Of a stretch of DNA of 64,000 nucleotides, positions 45,691 through 55,005 are shown piece after piece (positions within the stretch are counted from its first letter, which is position 1; the number at the start of each line of letters is the position of its first letter). The stretch spans positions 62,001 to 126,000 of the forward strand of contig NQYJ01000001.1 in NCBI GenBank assembly GCA_002285055.1. The letters run 5' to 3'. The translations under genes were made by a program, and so were the position numbers. Under the pieces are notes generated by a model. The model had not been told where the DNA came from. It saw only the letters and a list, made by a program, of their open reading frames with translations, and searched no databases. This DNA is from Candidatus Izimoplasma sp. ZiA1 (GTDB lineage: Bacteria > Bacillota_I > Bacilli_A > Izemoplasmatales > Izemoplasmataceae).

Positions 45691-46844
45691 AGTTTATCTT
45701 TATAAAGATTATTTTCAATATAATCTCTAACCTCTTTAGATATATTTTCTTCAATTGTCATCAAGAGATTCTCAGTAGTTTTATTCTCTAATAATATGAA
45801 TCTTTTTATTATTCTAATAATTATATCCTCACCAAAAATATTGCAAACGTTACTCATAAGTTTTACACCTTTATAATGTACTCCTTCAGGTCTAGAACCA
45901 TCAGCTGTTATAATTCTATTATATTCCTTGGATTTTTCACTAAATTTATTTAGCAACTCAATAAAATCAGTGTTTGAATAGACGTTTTTTATATATAACA
46001 ATCCCATCATTTCTGCAAAAGTTTCATTCATCCAATCTTCATAAGAATCTGTAGATGCTCCATGACTCCATGAATGAGCTATCTCATGTCCTAAAAACCG
46101 AACTAGAGAAATAAGATTGTCTGGTAGTTTTTCCATAACAATTAATGACTTGCGATTATAACCTCCACTATCAAACTCATTTACAACTACATTAAACATT
46201 AACTTTTTATCATTTACACGACAAAAATTTTGATGGAAGTAATTTATAATTTTTGAGAACTCCTTCTCTACTTCTTTACTTTTTTCATAATCCTCTTTGC
46301 TATTAGTAAAGATATTTAAATCAAGTAAATCTTTGTGAGAAGAAACTATCTTCCAACCAGACAAAGCAATCACATTACAATCATGATTATCTGAATTAAT
46401 TTCCCAAAATACTCCTTGGTCAAAAGCTCCTACTACACAGTAGCTTTGATCTACTTTAACTTTAATGTCCTTAAAGTATGGTTGTAAATCAAAATCTTGA
46501 AATTGAGGATACCAAGCAGAGTAAATATTTAAAGAAATTATCTCCTTTTTTATAATGTTTTGCCAACCTTTAATTTTACCTTCATACTGCATGTAAAGTT
46601 CATCAAATTTTTCTGTGTGAGATGCAGTATATTTTTTACATTTGCTTCTAAAACTAGGCGTGAAGTATCCGTTTTCTATGAGAAACACTTCGCCATTTTT
46701 TGTATTTTGAGTATTAATATTTAATCCTTCATTAAGGTAAAAAACTATGTTGTTTAAAGGCTTAGTGAACTTATATATTGTAGATACTTGAATGTGTTGA
46801 TTTTTTGTATCAACTTTGACATTTATTTTTAATGATTTAATCAT
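45687..46844 (-). CDS. M1-like zinc metallopeptidase (gluzincin), divergent
   Basis: 385 residues. HEIAHSWSHG (His253, Glu254, His257) and WMNETFAE (Glu274) match the HExxH and downstream NExFA zinc site of M1 aminopeptidases; the spacing is two residues shorter than usual. The GxMEN substrate motif of M1 aminopeptidases is not recognisable. The N-terminal half is beta-rich and looks like the M1 saddle domain. No signal peptide, so probably cytosolic. The ATG at 46844 follows AAAGGTGA, one base after the GNAT stop codon. Confidence 0.75.
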   Translation of the reverse strand: MIKSLKINVKVDTKNQHIQVSTIYKFTKPLNNIVFYLNEGLNINTQNTKNGEVFLIENGYFTPSFRSKCKKYTASHTEKFDELYMQYEGKIKGWQNIIKKEIISLNIYSAWYPQFQDFDLQPYFKDIKVKVDQSYCVVGAFDQGVFWEINSDNHDCNVIALSGWKIVSSHKDLLDLNIFTNSKEDYEKSKEVEKEFSKIINYFHQNFCRVNDKKLMFNVVVNEFDSGGYNRKSLIVMEKLPDNLISLVRFLGHEIAHSWSHGASTDSYEDWMNETFAEMMGLLYIKNVYSNTDFIELLNKFSEKSKEYNRIITADGSRPEGVHYKGVKLMSNVCNIFGEDIIIRIIKRFILLENKTTENLLMTIEENISKEVRDYIENNLYKDKL

Positions 46845-46845
46845 T

Positions 46846-47256
46846 TTATTCACCTTTTTTCTTCATATAGCCAACTAGATTAATGTCCTCATAATTTACA
46901 AAACCATTATTCTTATAAAAATTCATAGTTTTAACATTTTTATCTGTTGTTAAGAGAATTTGTCTAACATCTTTAAACTTATGTAAGATGTAACTAAGTA
47001 AATTAGAACCAATTTTGTTATTTTGAAAACTAGGATCAATTAAAATATCTTGAATATAAACTATCGTTTTACCATCTCCAACTACTCTTATCAAACCAAT
47101 AAGCTTATCGTTTTGGTATGCTGCATAGGAAAACAATGAGTTCTTTATTCCCTCAAATAAAGTTTCATTATCTTTTAAATATGCACTCCATCCAACACTA
47201 TTGTAAAGATTAGTTATTTCATTTTTATCTAATACCAATTGTTTGTACTCAATCAT
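46846..47256 (-). CDS. GNAT family N-acetyltransferase
   Basis: 136 residues. The acetyl-CoA loop DPSFQNNKIGSNLLSYIL (Q/RxxGxG/A type) and the C-terminal NFYKNNGFVNYEDI are GNAT signatures. Substrate unknown. The ATG at 47256 follows GCGGTGA; the GTG nine bases upstream is part of that site. First gene of the GNAT-peptidase-TauE unit. Confidence 0.85.
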   Translation of the reverse strand: MIEYKQLVLDKNEITNLYNSVGWSAYLKDNETLFEGIKNSLFSYAAYQNDKLIGLIRVVGDGKTIVYIQDILIDPSFQNNKIGSNLLSYILHKFKDVRQILLTTDKNVKTMNFYKNNGFVNYEDINLVGYMKKKGE

Positions 47257-47279
47257 TTTTATCACCGCTTTTATTATAT

Positions 47280-47288
47280 ATTATATCA
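47280..47288 (-). promoter_or_regulatory. extended -10 promoter of the GNAT operon
   Basis: Minus-strand TGATATAAT right after the truA terminator. Confidence 0.45.
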
Positions 47289-47293
47289 AATAC

Positions 47294-47317
47294 AAAAAAA
47301 AGAGCTATAGCTCTTTT
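47294..47317 (-). terminator. intrinsic terminator after truA
   Basis: Minus-strand AAAAGAGC-TATA-GCTCTTTT plus T-run. Confidence 0.88.
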
Positions 47318-48365
47318 AATTATATTTAACTTCATTCAAGTATAAACCACCAGCAAAAGCTGTGTTCTTAGCACTGTTTCTAGACTTTGCGTTCATAATA
47401 TCCATAATGTCTAAAGTGTTTTTTTTGGTTGATATATCAAGTAATGCCCCGACAATATTTCTCACCATATACCTCATAAATCCATTACCTTTAATATAAA
47501 AATATAGATAGTTTTCTTTGATAACAACTTTAACGTCATATATGATTCTATTCGTGTCTTTTTTTGAATCAACTTTAGAAAAAGATCTAAAATCATGTTC
47601 ACCAATCAACTTAGAGGCTTGTTCAGTAAATATCTTTATATCAACATCTTTTGCATACAGTTCATAATCCTTTTGGATAGGGTTATACTCAGATAAATTT
47701 ATTTTATATAAATACTCTTTTGATAAAGTATCAAATCTACTATGAAAAGTTTTGTCAACAGCTAGTGTTTCTTTGATATATATGTAATCACTAAGGTATG
47801 TATTTAATATGCTCTTCCACTTTGAAGGTTCTATTGAAAGGCTAGAATCGAAATGAAAAACTTGATTATTAGCATGTACACCTTTGTCAGTTCTACCACT
47901 AGAATATATTGTAATATCCGCCTGATGAATATCAGAAAGTACTTTCTCAATTTCTTCTTGTACAGTATTATTTAACGGCTGTTTTTGATATCCATAATAT
48001 TTAGACCCATCATAACTAACAATACATTTTATTCTTTTAACTTTTTTATTATCATCAATAGTAATGTACATTTTAGATATCAGATTATTATTGTAAAATA
48101 TTTTAAATAATAATCCGTGCTTATAATGTTGACCATTTATAAAATAATCAACTAAAACATTGTAAAAAGCATAAGAATAATCATTGTTCGTTTCCCTGAT
48201 TTCAAACCAATTAATATCCATACTTTTAAAGAATTCCTCAACCTCGACAGATGAAAAACAAGTGTCTCCAAATTGGGTTCTTAGACTTATGTTCTTATCG
48301 ATTAAATTTGAAATTATTTCACCGTTTTTTACAGAAACTAGAAATTCATTAAAATCAAAACTCAT
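47316..48365 (-). CDS. truA: tRNA pseudouridine synthase A with an extra N-terminal domain
   Basis: 349 residues, about 100 more than usual. The TruA part starts at KRIKCIVSYDGSKYYGYQ (about 110) and carries the catalytic Asp160 in SGRTDKGVHA and FMRYMVRNIVGALL near the end; it makes pseudouridine 38-40 in tRNA. Residues 1-106 are additional; their alternating strands (FYNVLVDYFING, GLLFKIFYNNNLISKMYI) suggest an NTF2/SnoaL-like fold. The ATG at 48365 overlaps the ecfT stop (ATGA), supporting translation of the whole extended protein. Confidence 0.9.
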   Translation of the reverse strand: MSFDFNEFLVSVKNGEIISNLIDKNISLRTQFGDTCFSSVEVEEFFKSMDINWFEIRETNNDYSYAFYNVLVDYFINGQHYKHGLLFKIFYNNNLISKMYITIDDNKKVKRIKCIVSYDGSKYYGYQKQPLNNTVQEEIEKVLSDIHQADITIYSSGRTDKGVHANNQVFHFDSSLSIEPSKWKSILNTYLSDYIYIKETLAVDKTFHSRFDTLSKEYLYKINLSEYNPIQKDYELYAKDVDIKIFTEQASKLIGEHDFRSFSKVDSKKDTNRIIYDVKVVIKENYLYFYIKGNGFMRYMVRNIVGALLDISTKKNTLDIMDIMNAKSRNSAKNTAFAGGLYLNEVKYN

Positions 48366-49324
48366 GATACTACCATATAAATAGATGCAATAAACACAAA
48401 TGTTGAAAAAACAATTGTTATTGTGTCTATACTTTTCCAAGTTAACACATGAAGTCTTGTACGTGGTTTTCCTGGAACAAAACTTCTAGCCTCCATTGCG
48501 TTAGCTAAGTCATCACTTCTTTTAAAACTAATAATGAACATTGGAACTAATAATGAGATAACTTGCATGATTTTATCTTTAAGTTTTCCTTCACTAAAAT
48601 CAACGCCTCTACTCGCTTGAGCAAGCATTATTTTATTCGCTTCATCCAATAATGTAGGTATGTATCTTAGTGCAATTGAAATAATCATTGCTAATTCTTC
48701 TGTATTGAATTTTATTATTTTAAGGGGCTTTAGAATAGATTCTAAGCCTAAATTTAAATCTGTAGGTTTTGTGGATAAAGTTAATATTGTAGAAAGTGTA
48801 ACAATAACAACCAATCTTAAAGTAATATAAAGAGCCATCAAAACCCCGCCTTGATATATTGCTAAGTTAGTAGTTTTAAATGCAGTTACATTGTCTACAT
48901 TAATTAGTACAACAAATATCGATATTATAAACAATAATAGATACAACATCTTAAAAGGAACATATTTTTTAGAGAATCTATAGAAAAAATAAACTAAAAT
49001 TACAACAATAATACTTAGGAAAGAAAAGTGTAATGTACCTTGATATAAGACGGGTTCAGTTTTATTTAAAAGAATTTGGAAAAAGAATGTAAAGATTAAT
49101 AGATACATCAAAGGTCTTAAGCCCCTCAATATTCTACCAACAGGAATTTTCCCAATAATTAACAAAGCAAAAACAAATAAAAGCATAACTCCAATTTGGA
49201 AAACATCTTTTAAAATAAAAGATGCAACCATCAGAATCATTAAAGAAATTATCTTAGATCTTGGGTCCATTCTATAGAAAAAACTATTCCCCGGAATATA
49301 TTGACCAATTATGACATTTTTCAT
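48362..49324 (-). CDS. ecfT: ECF transporter transmembrane subunit EcfT
   Basis: 320 residues, longer than Bacillus EcfT (about 265). The coupling motifs QASRGVDF and AMEARSFVPG contact the two ATPases. Extra length comes from an added hydrophobic hairpin at about 103-145. EcfT connects ATP hydrolysis to interchangeable vitamin-binding S components, none of which is encoded here. It overlaps ecfA2 by one base and truA by four. Confidence 0.93.
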   Translation of the reverse strand: MKNVIIGQYIPGNSFFYRMDPRSKIISLMILMVASFILKDVFQIGVMLLFVFALLIIGKIPVGRILRGLRPLMYLLIFTFFFQILLNKTEPVLYQGTLHFSFLSIIVVILVYFFYRFSKKYVPFKMLYLLLFIISIFVVLINVDNVTAFKTTNLAIYQGGVLMALYITLRLVVIVTLSTILTLSTKPTDLNLGLESILKPLKIIKFNTEELAMIISIALRYIPTLLDEANKIMLAQASRGVDFSEGKLKDKIMQVISLLVPMFIISFKRSDDLANAMEARSFVPGKPRTRLHVLTWKSIDTITIVFSTFVFIASIYMVVS

Positions 49325-50184
49325 TATTTGGCCCCCTTAATTTCGGTTAAAAAATCTTCAATATTATTAGGGTTTTTACTAAACTTTATACCCAACTCAT
49401 TTTCAAGATTATACTGTAACTCGAGCATATCAGGTAAATCTAAGTTCCATTCCTCTATGTTTTTCTTCTTAAATAACACAGAAGGTTCACCGTCAAAAAC
49501 TAATCTTGAATTATTCATAACTAAAACTCTTTTAGCGTATTTGTAAACAATATTCATATCATGTGTAATTATAATAACAGTTTTGTTCAATTTCTCATGA
49601 ATACTTAAAAATAAGTTTAGTAAATCGTCTCTTCCTTTTGGATCAAGTCCACTTGTTGGTTCATCCAATACTAAAATATCAGGATTCATAGCTAAAATTC
49701 CAGCTATACTTACACGTTTTTTCTCGCCACCACTTAAATTAAAAGGACTTCTTAATAAATATGATTCATCTAATCCAACTTGAACAATAACTTCTTTGGC
49801 AATGGCTTTAGCCTGAACTTCACTCATACCAAAATTTTTAGGTCCAAATATTATATCTCTTTCAACAGTTTCCTCAAATAATTGATATTCAGGAAATTGA
49901 AAAACTAGTCCAACTTTCTGTCTTAATGGATTAAGTTTTTCCTTTTTGTCTTTTTTTGTATTTTTATTAACTTTTATCCCATATATAAGAACTTCTCCTT
50001 CGCTTGGATGTATCAGAGCGTTCATGTGTTGAACAAGTGTAGATTTTCCACTCCCAGTTTCTCCAATTAAAGTAATAAATTCCCCTTTATCCTCAATAGA
50101 TAAAGATATATCGCTTATAGCATCGTAAAAATCATTATTAGCAGACTCGTATCTATAAGTTACTTGATTAAACTTAATTGCCAT
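49324..50184 (-). CDS. ecfA2: ECF transporter ATPase EcfA2
   Basis: 286 residues. Walker A GETGSGKST, Q-loop VFQFPEYQLFEETV (typical of EcfA2), signature LSGGEKKR, Walker B ILVLDEPTSG and switch ITHDM. Its first 25 bases overlap the end of ecfA1. The ATPase pair powers vitamin uptake through EcfT. Confidence 0.95.
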   Translation of the reverse strand: MAIKFNQVTYRYESANNDFYDAISDISLSIEDKGEFITLIGETGSGKSTLVQHMNALIHPSEGEVLIYGIKVNKNTKKDKKEKLNPLRQKVGLVFQFPEYQLFEETVERDIIFGPKNFGMSEVQAKAIAKEVIVQVGLDESYLLRSPFNLSGGEKKRVSIAGILAMNPDILVLDEPTSGLDPKGRDDLLNLFLSIHEKLNKTVIIITHDMNIVYKYAKRVLVMNNSRLVFDGEPSVLFKKKNIEEWNLDLPDMLELQYNLENELGIKFSKNPNNIEDFLTEIKGAK

Positions 50185-50966
50185 AATATCTCCTCTATTT
50201 CTTTATTCTCTATATTTTGTTCTTGCATATGATAAATTAGTTTTAAAGGTAATAATAACTCAAGATTTGAAGAATTCAAAGTTTTTTTATCTTGCAACAC
50301 ATCAACCGCTGTACCATCTGCGATAACCTTGCCCTCTTTAAGAATAACAATTCTATCACTGTATAGAGCTTCTTTCATTTCGTGAGTAATTGTTATAATA
50401 GTAATTCCTTGATTTTTAAGTTCTTTAATAAATGAAAGTACTGAGTCTCTTCCTTTTGGATCAAGCATAGATGTAGCCTCATCAAAAATGATAATGTCAG
50501 TTCCCATTGCAAGAATACCGGCAATAGCTACTCTTTGTTTTTGTCCTCCACTTAGTTCGTGTGGGGCTTTATTTAAGTAATCTATCATATTCACTTTTTT
50601 ACTGAACTCTTGGATTTTACTTATCATTTCATTTCTTTCAATACCTAGATTTTCCATACCAAAAGCAATATCATCCTCAACTGTTACCCCGACAAATTGG
50701 TTGTCAGGATTTTGAAAGACAATACCTATTTTTCTTCTAATACTATGAACTGTATCATAATTCAAAAGTTCCCCATCAACAGTAATTTTTCCTGATGATG
50801 CTTTGAGTAAACCAATAATCAATTTAGATAGCGTTGATTTTCCGCTTCCGTTATGACCTAAAATTGATACCCATTCACCTTTATTTATCTCTAAATTGAC
50901 ATTTTTTAGTACTTCGGTATCTTCATTATAAGAAAATGTAAGATCTTCAATTTTTATTATGCTCAT
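50160..50966 (-). CDS. ecfA1: ECF transporter ATPase EcfA1
   Basis: 268 residues. Walker A GHNGSGKST, Q-loop VFQNPDNQFVGVTV (typical of EcfA1), signature LSGGQKQR, Walker B IIIFDEATSMLD and switch ITHEM. First gene of ecfA1-ecfA2-ecfT-truA, behind the terminator of the ribosomal operon. Confidence 0.95.
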   Translation of the reverse strand: MSIIKIEDLTFSYNEDTEVLKNVNLEINKGEWVSILGHNGSGKSTLSKLIIGLLKASSGKITVDGELLNYDTVHSIRRKIGIVFQNPDNQFVGVTVEDDIAFGMENLGIERNEMISKIQEFSKKVNMIDYLNKAPHELSGGQKQRVAIAGILAMGTDIIIFDEATSMLDPKGRDSVLSFIKELKNQGITIITITHEMKEALYSDRIVILKEGKVIADGTAVDVLQDKKTLNSSNLELLLPLKLIYHMQEQNIENKEIEEILWQLSLIK

Positions 50967-50992
50967 TTTATCAACTCCATATTAGCTACTAT

Positions 50993-51001
50993 ATTATAAC
51001 A
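50993..51001 (-). promoter_or_regulatory. extended -10 promoter of the ecf operon
   Basis: Minus-strand TGTTATAAT between the rplQ terminator and ecfA1; -35 unclear. Confidence 0.45.
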
Positions 51002-51041
51002 AATAACGGAAAAAAAAGCGATAAATATCACTTGTAGATAT

Positions 51042-51070
51042 AAAAAAAACACTCTTATAAAGAGTGTTTT
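51042..51070 (-). terminator. intrinsic terminator after rplQ
   Basis: Minus-strand AAAACACTCTT/AAGAGTGTTTT with T8; it ends the long ribosomal protein operon. Confidence 0.9.
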
Positions 51071-51076
51071 TAGAAA

Positions 51077-51442
51077 TTATTCAACGAATTCAATTAAAGC
51101 CATTTCAGTAGCATCGCCACGTCTTGGTCCCATCTTATAAATTCTTGTATATCCACCGTTACGTTCTTTGAATCTAGGTGCAAGATCTTCAAATAACTTT
51201 TGTAAAGCATTTTGATCTTCATTTGCATCTAAGAATCTAACTGTTTGAGCAGCTTGACGTCTTGCAGATAAAGTACCTTTTTTTCCTAGTGTAATCATTT
51301 TTTCAACAATACGTCTAATTTCTTTTGCTTTAGTTTCAGTAGTTTCAATTCTTTCATGAATGATTAATTGAGTTACTAAATCACGAAGCATAGCTTTTCT
51401 TTGATCGCTTCTGCGGTTTAATTTACTATAACCTCTAGCCAT
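51077..51442 (-). CDS. rplQ: 50S ribosomal protein L17
   Basis: 121 residues, the usual bacterial length: [20 protein letters not shown] at the start, [20 protein letters not shown] near the end. Last gene of the S10-spc-alpha run, 17 bases after rpoA. Confidence 0.98.
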   Translation of the reverse strand: MARGYSKLNRRSDQRKAMLRDLVTQLIIHERIETTETKAKEIRRIVEKMITLGKKGTLSARRQAAQTVRFLDANEDQNALQKLFEDLAPRFKERNGGYTRIYKMGPRRGDATEMALIEFVE

Positions 51443-51459
51443 TAAGATTACCTCCTCGA

Positions 51460-52410
51460 TTAATGTCTAGCTAAACCAAGACCAAGTTCATCTAGTTTAA
51501 CTTTTACCTCTTTAAGAGATTTTTTACCTAAATTACGAACTTTCATCATATCTTCTTCAGTTTTTTGAGTTAACTCGTCAACTGTGTTGATACCAGCTCT
51601 TTTAAGGCAGTTATAACTTCTTACAGATAAATCTAAATCTTCAATTTGCATTTCTAAAATTTGAGAATTCTGTTCAGATTCTCTTTCTATCATAAAATCT
51701 TCTTCTTTTGCTTTTTGGCTTAATTCAACCATAACATTTAGATGGCTAACCATCATTTTAGATGCCATACCAATAGCTTCTTGTGGAGTAACTCCACCGT
51801 TTGTCCATACTTCTAATGTTAATTTTTCTAGAATAGAACTTCCAGAGCTAGCTGGGCTAACAACATAGTTTACTCTTTGAACGGGAGTGTAGATGCTGTC
51901 AATAGGAATGATTCCAACATGATTATTGTACTCTTTATTCTTGTCAGCGTTAACGTAACCAATTCCTTTACGAGCCACCATTACCATTCTAAACTTTCCG
52001 CCACTTACTGTTGCGATATGTTGGTCTTCATTTACAACTGTTACTTCGTTATCACACATAATATCTTTAGCAGTTACTGTGCATGGTCCCGCAACATATA
52101 TTTCTAACCTTTTTTCTACATTAGGATCATTATTGTCGATTTTTAAAACAACTTCCTTTAAATTAAGAACAATTGTTGTTACATCTTCAACAACACCTTC
52201 AATACCTGTAAATTCATGTTCTGCACCTTCAATTTCACAATTGATAATTGCCGAACCAGGTAATGATGATAATAACACTCTTCTTAAAGAATTTCCTAGA
52301 GTAGTACCAAATCCTCTTTCAAGAGGACTAACAGTAAATTTTCCATAAGTATCAGTCTCGTTAGTGAGTTCGATTTTAGTGTTTGGTTTTTCAAATTTTA
52401 AATCTTTCAA
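51460..52410 (-). CDS. rpoA: RNA polymerase alpha subunit
   Basis: 316 residues. The assembly domain has [21 protein letters not shown] and the C-terminal domain [17 protein letters not shown] with [10 protein letters not shown]. The start is TTG at 52410, seven bases after GGGGAGG; the open frame extends upstream across the rpsK end but lacks a ribosome-binding site, and [13 protein letters not shown] fits the length of other alphas. A TTG on this gene may tune its output. Confidence 0.97.
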   Translation of the reverse strand: MKDLKFEKPNTKIELTNETDTYGKFTVSPLERGFGTTLGNSLRRVLLSSLPGSAIINCEIEGAEHEFTGIEGVVEDVTTIVLNLKEVVLKIDNNDPNVEKRLEIYVAGPCTVTAKDIMCDNEVTVVNEDQHIATVSGGKFRMVMVARKGIGYVNADKNKEYNNHVGIIPIDSIYTPVQRVNYVVSPASSGSSILEKLTLEVWTNGGVTPQEAIGMASKMMVSHLNVMVELSQKAKEEDFMIERESEQNSQILEMQIEDLDLSVRSYNCLKRAGINTVDELTQKTEEDMMKVRNLGKKSLKEVKVKLDELGLGLARH

Positions 52411-52433
52411 AAGAACAACCTCCCCTTTTTTTA

Positions 52434-52820
52434 TTATCCACGTGGTCGTTTTGGTGGACGACATCCGTTGTGTGGAACTGGAGTTACATCTTTGATAGCT
52501 GAAATTTCTAATCCAGCAGTTTGTAATGATCTAATTGCAGCTTCACGTCCAGGACCAGGTCCCTTAACTGAAACTTCAACCTTTTGCATACCGTTTTCCA
52601 TTGCTGCTTTTGCACAAGCTTCACTTGCCATTTGAGCTGCGAATGGTGTTGATTTACGGCTACCTTTAAATCCTAAAGCTCCTGCACTTGACCATGCAAT
52701 TGCATTACCATTAGGATCAGTAATTGTAATGATTGTGTTATTAAAAGTCGAATGAATATGCGCTACTCCTGAAGGAATATTTTTTTTCACGCGACGTTTT
52801 GTTCTTTGTTTACGTGCCAT
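52434..52820 (-). CDS. rpsK: 30S ribosomal protein S11
   Basis: 128 residues. [21 protein letters not shown] and the C-terminal [13 protein letters not shown] are invariant S11 sequences. It forms the platform around the E site. 12 bases after rpsM. Confidence 0.98.
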   Translation of the reverse strand: MARKQRTKRRVKKNIPSGVAHIHSTFNNTIITITDPNGNAIAWSSAGALGFKGSRKSTPFAAQMASEACAKAAMENGMQKVEVSVKGPGPGREAAIRSLQTAGLEISAIKDVTPVPHNGCRPPKRPRG

Positions 52821-52832
52821 TATAACTTCCTC

Positions 52833-53198
52833 CTATTTCTTCTTATTAGCTATAGTTCTACGAGGACCCTTACGAGTACGAGCATTGTTTCTAGTATTTT
52901 GTCCACGTACAGGTAAACCTTTACGATGACGCATTCCTCTATAACTACCAATTTCTTGTAATCTTTTAATATTTAAAGCAACTTCACGTCTTAAGTCACC
53001 TTCAGTTTTAACTTTTGCAACTTCAATACGAATTCTACCTAACTCGTCTTCAGTTAAATCTTTTACTCTAGTATTTTCGTCTACTTCTGCAGCTGCCAAT
53101 ACTTTTTGAGATGTTGTTCTTCCTATTCCAAAAACATATGTTAATGAAATTACGACTCTCTTATCGCGCGGAATATCTACACCAGAAATACGTGCCAT
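52833..53198 (-). CDS. rpsM: 30S ribosomal protein S13
   Basis: 121 residues. [20 protein letters not shown] start and the basic tail [18 protein letters not shown] that reaches the tRNAs and the intersubunit bridge. First of the alpha-operon ribosomal genes, after rpmJ. Confidence 0.98.
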   Translation of the reverse strand: MARISGVDIPRDKRVVISLTYVFGIGRTTSQKVLAAAEVDENTRVKDLTEDELGRIRIEVAKVKTEGDLRREVALNIKRLQEIGSYRGMRHRKGLPVRGQNTRNNARTRKGPRRTIANKKK

Positions 53199-53212
53199 AT
53201 GTGCACCTCCTA

Positions 53213-53326
53213 TTAACCTTGTCTTTGTTTATGTTTTGGATTCTCGCAAATTACCATTACTTTACCTTTACGTTTGATAACTTTGCATTTATCACAAATC
53301 TTTTTTACACTTGGTCTTACTTTCAT
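53213..53326 (-). CDS. rpmJ: 50S ribosomal protein L36
   Basis: 37 residues from ATG 53326 after GAGGAGGAA. Zinc ligands Cys11, Cys14, Cys27 and His32 are all present, so it is the zinc form. It lies between infA and rpsM as in Bacillus. Confidence 0.96.
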   Translation of the reverse strand: MKVRPSVKKICDKCKVIKRKGKVMVICENPKHKQRQG

Positions 53327-53359
53327 TATTATTTCCTCCTCTGGAGTTTTAAAAATTTT

Positions 53360-53578
53360 TTATTTGTGTCTGTATGTTATACGCCCACGTGTTAAATCGT
53401 AAGGTGATAACTCAACCGTTACTCTATCACCTGGTAGAATGCGAATGTAATACATACGGATTTTACCAGAAACGTGTGCTAAAATTCTATGACCATTTTC
53501 TAGTTCAACTAGGAACTGAGTATTAGGTAACGCTTCAACAACTTTACCTTCTAACTCTAATTTATCTTCTTTTGCCAT
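53360..53578 (-). CDS. infA: translation initiation factor IF-1
   Basis: 72 residues, a single S1-like OB-fold: [19 protein letters not shown] to [13 protein letters not shown]. The ATG at 53578 follows AAAGGAGGAATT; longer frames reach into map. IF-1 blocks the A site during initiation. The Bacillus KOW-domain gene between map and infA is absent. Confidence 0.97.
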   Translation of the reverse strand: MAKEDKLELEGKVVEALPNTQFLVELENGHRILAHVSGKIRMYYIRILPGDRVTVELSPYDLTRGRITYRHK

Positions 53579-53592
53579 GATAATTCCTCCTT

Positions 53593-54345
53593 TTAAAGCG
53601 CCGTCAAGATGACACAATCATCATCTTCAGTTATTAGAACTGAATGCTCAAAATGAGCACTTAGACTTTTATCTCTTGTAACAGCAGTCCAATTATCGCT
53701 TAATACTTTAACTTCTTTTCTTCCAGCATTAACCATTGGTTCAATTGCTAGTGTCATACCTTTTTTAAGGATTACTCCCTTGCCAGGTAAACCAAAGTTT
53801 GGTATTTGTGGATCCTCATGAAGGTTACGTCCAACCCCATGACCAACAAATTCTCTAACAATACTATAACCATACTCTTCAGCATGTTTTTGTATTGCAT
53901 GTGAAACATCTGTAAGTCTGTTTCCGGCCTTAGCGTATTTTAATCCTTCAAATAGTGATTCCTCAGTAACTTTTAGCAAGTTTTTTGCTTCATCACTAAT
54001 ATTTCCTACAGGATATGTCCATGCTGAGTCGCCGTGGTACCCTCTATAATATGCTCCGATATCAATACTTATGATATCTCCATCTTGTAAAATTATGTTT
54101 TTATCAGGTATTCCGTGGACAACTTGGTTATTGATTGATGTACATGCGCTTGCGGGGAAACCATTATAGCCTTTGAATGATGGTAAGGCATTTTGTTTTT
54201 TTATAACATCTTCAACAATCTGATCAAGTTCATAAGTTGAGATTCCAGGGGCAATATGTTTTTTAACCTCTTGATGAGCTAAAGCAACAATTCTCCCCGC
54301 TTCTCTCATAATCTCGATCTCTCTATTAGATTTAATTGATACCAT
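53593..54345 (-). CDS. map: methionine aminopeptidase type I
   Basis: 250 residues. The five metal ligands are visible: Asp95, Asp106, His169, Glu202 and Glu233; His77 is the substrate-side histidine. It removes N-terminal Met from new proteins. It is 2 bases after adk with AGGTGAG in the adk end. There is no zinc-finger extension. Confidence 0.97.
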   Translation of the reverse strand: MVSIKSNREIEIMREAGRIVALAHQEVKKHIAPGISTYELDQIVEDVIKKQNALPSFKGYNGFPASACTSINNQVVHGIPDKNIILQDGDIISIDIGAYYRGYHGDSAWTYPVGNISDEAKNLLKVTEESLFEGLKYAKAGNRLTDVSHAIQKHAEEYGYSIVREFVGHGVGRNLHEDPQIPNFGLPGKGVILKKGMTLAIEPMVNAGRKEVKVLSDNWTAVTRDKSLSAHFEHSVLITEDDDCVILTAL

Positions 54346-54347
54346 AA

Positions 54348-54992
54348 TTACTCACCTATTACTTTCAATACGTCCTTGAATACTTCATCAAATGATTGCA
54401 TACCATTAACGTTATGTAAGATGCCTTTTTTCTGATAATAGTCTAATAAAGGTTTTGTTTTTGATTCATAGATTTCTAGTCTTCTTTTTACACTATCGTG
54501 TGTATCATCAAGTCTTTGATATAATTCTCCATCACACTTATCACAAACATTCAACTTTGAAGATGGTTTATAAATTAGATGATATGTTGTACCACATTTT
54601 CTACAAACTCTTCGATTTTCCATTCTTTCGAATAGCACATCATTACTAGCGACAATGTTAACTACAGCACTAAGCTTCGTTCCCATATCTTTAAGCATAA
54701 TGTCTAAAGCTTCAGCTTGTTGTACGGTGCGTGGATATCCATCAAGAAGAAAACAACATTCGATGTCTTCTCTTGAAAGTCTCTCTTTTACAATCTTGTT
54801 AGTGATTTCATCAGAAACCAGGTTGCCATTTTCAATAAATCTCATGGCTTCAATCCCAAGTTCTTCTCCTCTTTGATAAGAGTTTCTGAACATTTCACCT
54901 GTTGAGATGCTTGGGATTTTAAAGTGTTCAACTACTTTCGCAGCTTGACTTCCTTTTCCAGCTCCAGGAGGGCCCATAAATAATAATTTCAA
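54348..54992 (-). CDS. adk: adenylate kinase
   Basis: 214 residues. P-loop [10 protein letters not shown] (about 7-16), the LID with a four-Cys zinc site (CRKC ... CDKC, about 126-150) as in Gram-positive enzymes, and DGYPRT. It equilibrates AMP, ADP and ATP. The start is TTG at 54992, 13 bases after the secY stop, preceded by a weak AGTAGGG; the frame open upstream overlaps secY and is not used. Confidence 0.95.
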   Translation of the reverse strand: MKLLFMGPPGAGKGSQAAKVVEHFKIPSISTGEMFRNSYQRGEELGIEAMRFIENGNLVSDEITNKIVKERLSREDIECCFLLDGYPRTVQQAEALDIMLKDMGTKLSAVVNIVASNDVLFERMENRRVCRKCGTTYHLIYKPSSKLNVCDKCDGELYQRLDDTHDSVKRRLEIYESKTKPLLDYYQKKGILHNVNGMQSFDEVFKDVLKVIGE

Positions 54993-55005
54993 CTTTATAG
55001 CCCTA

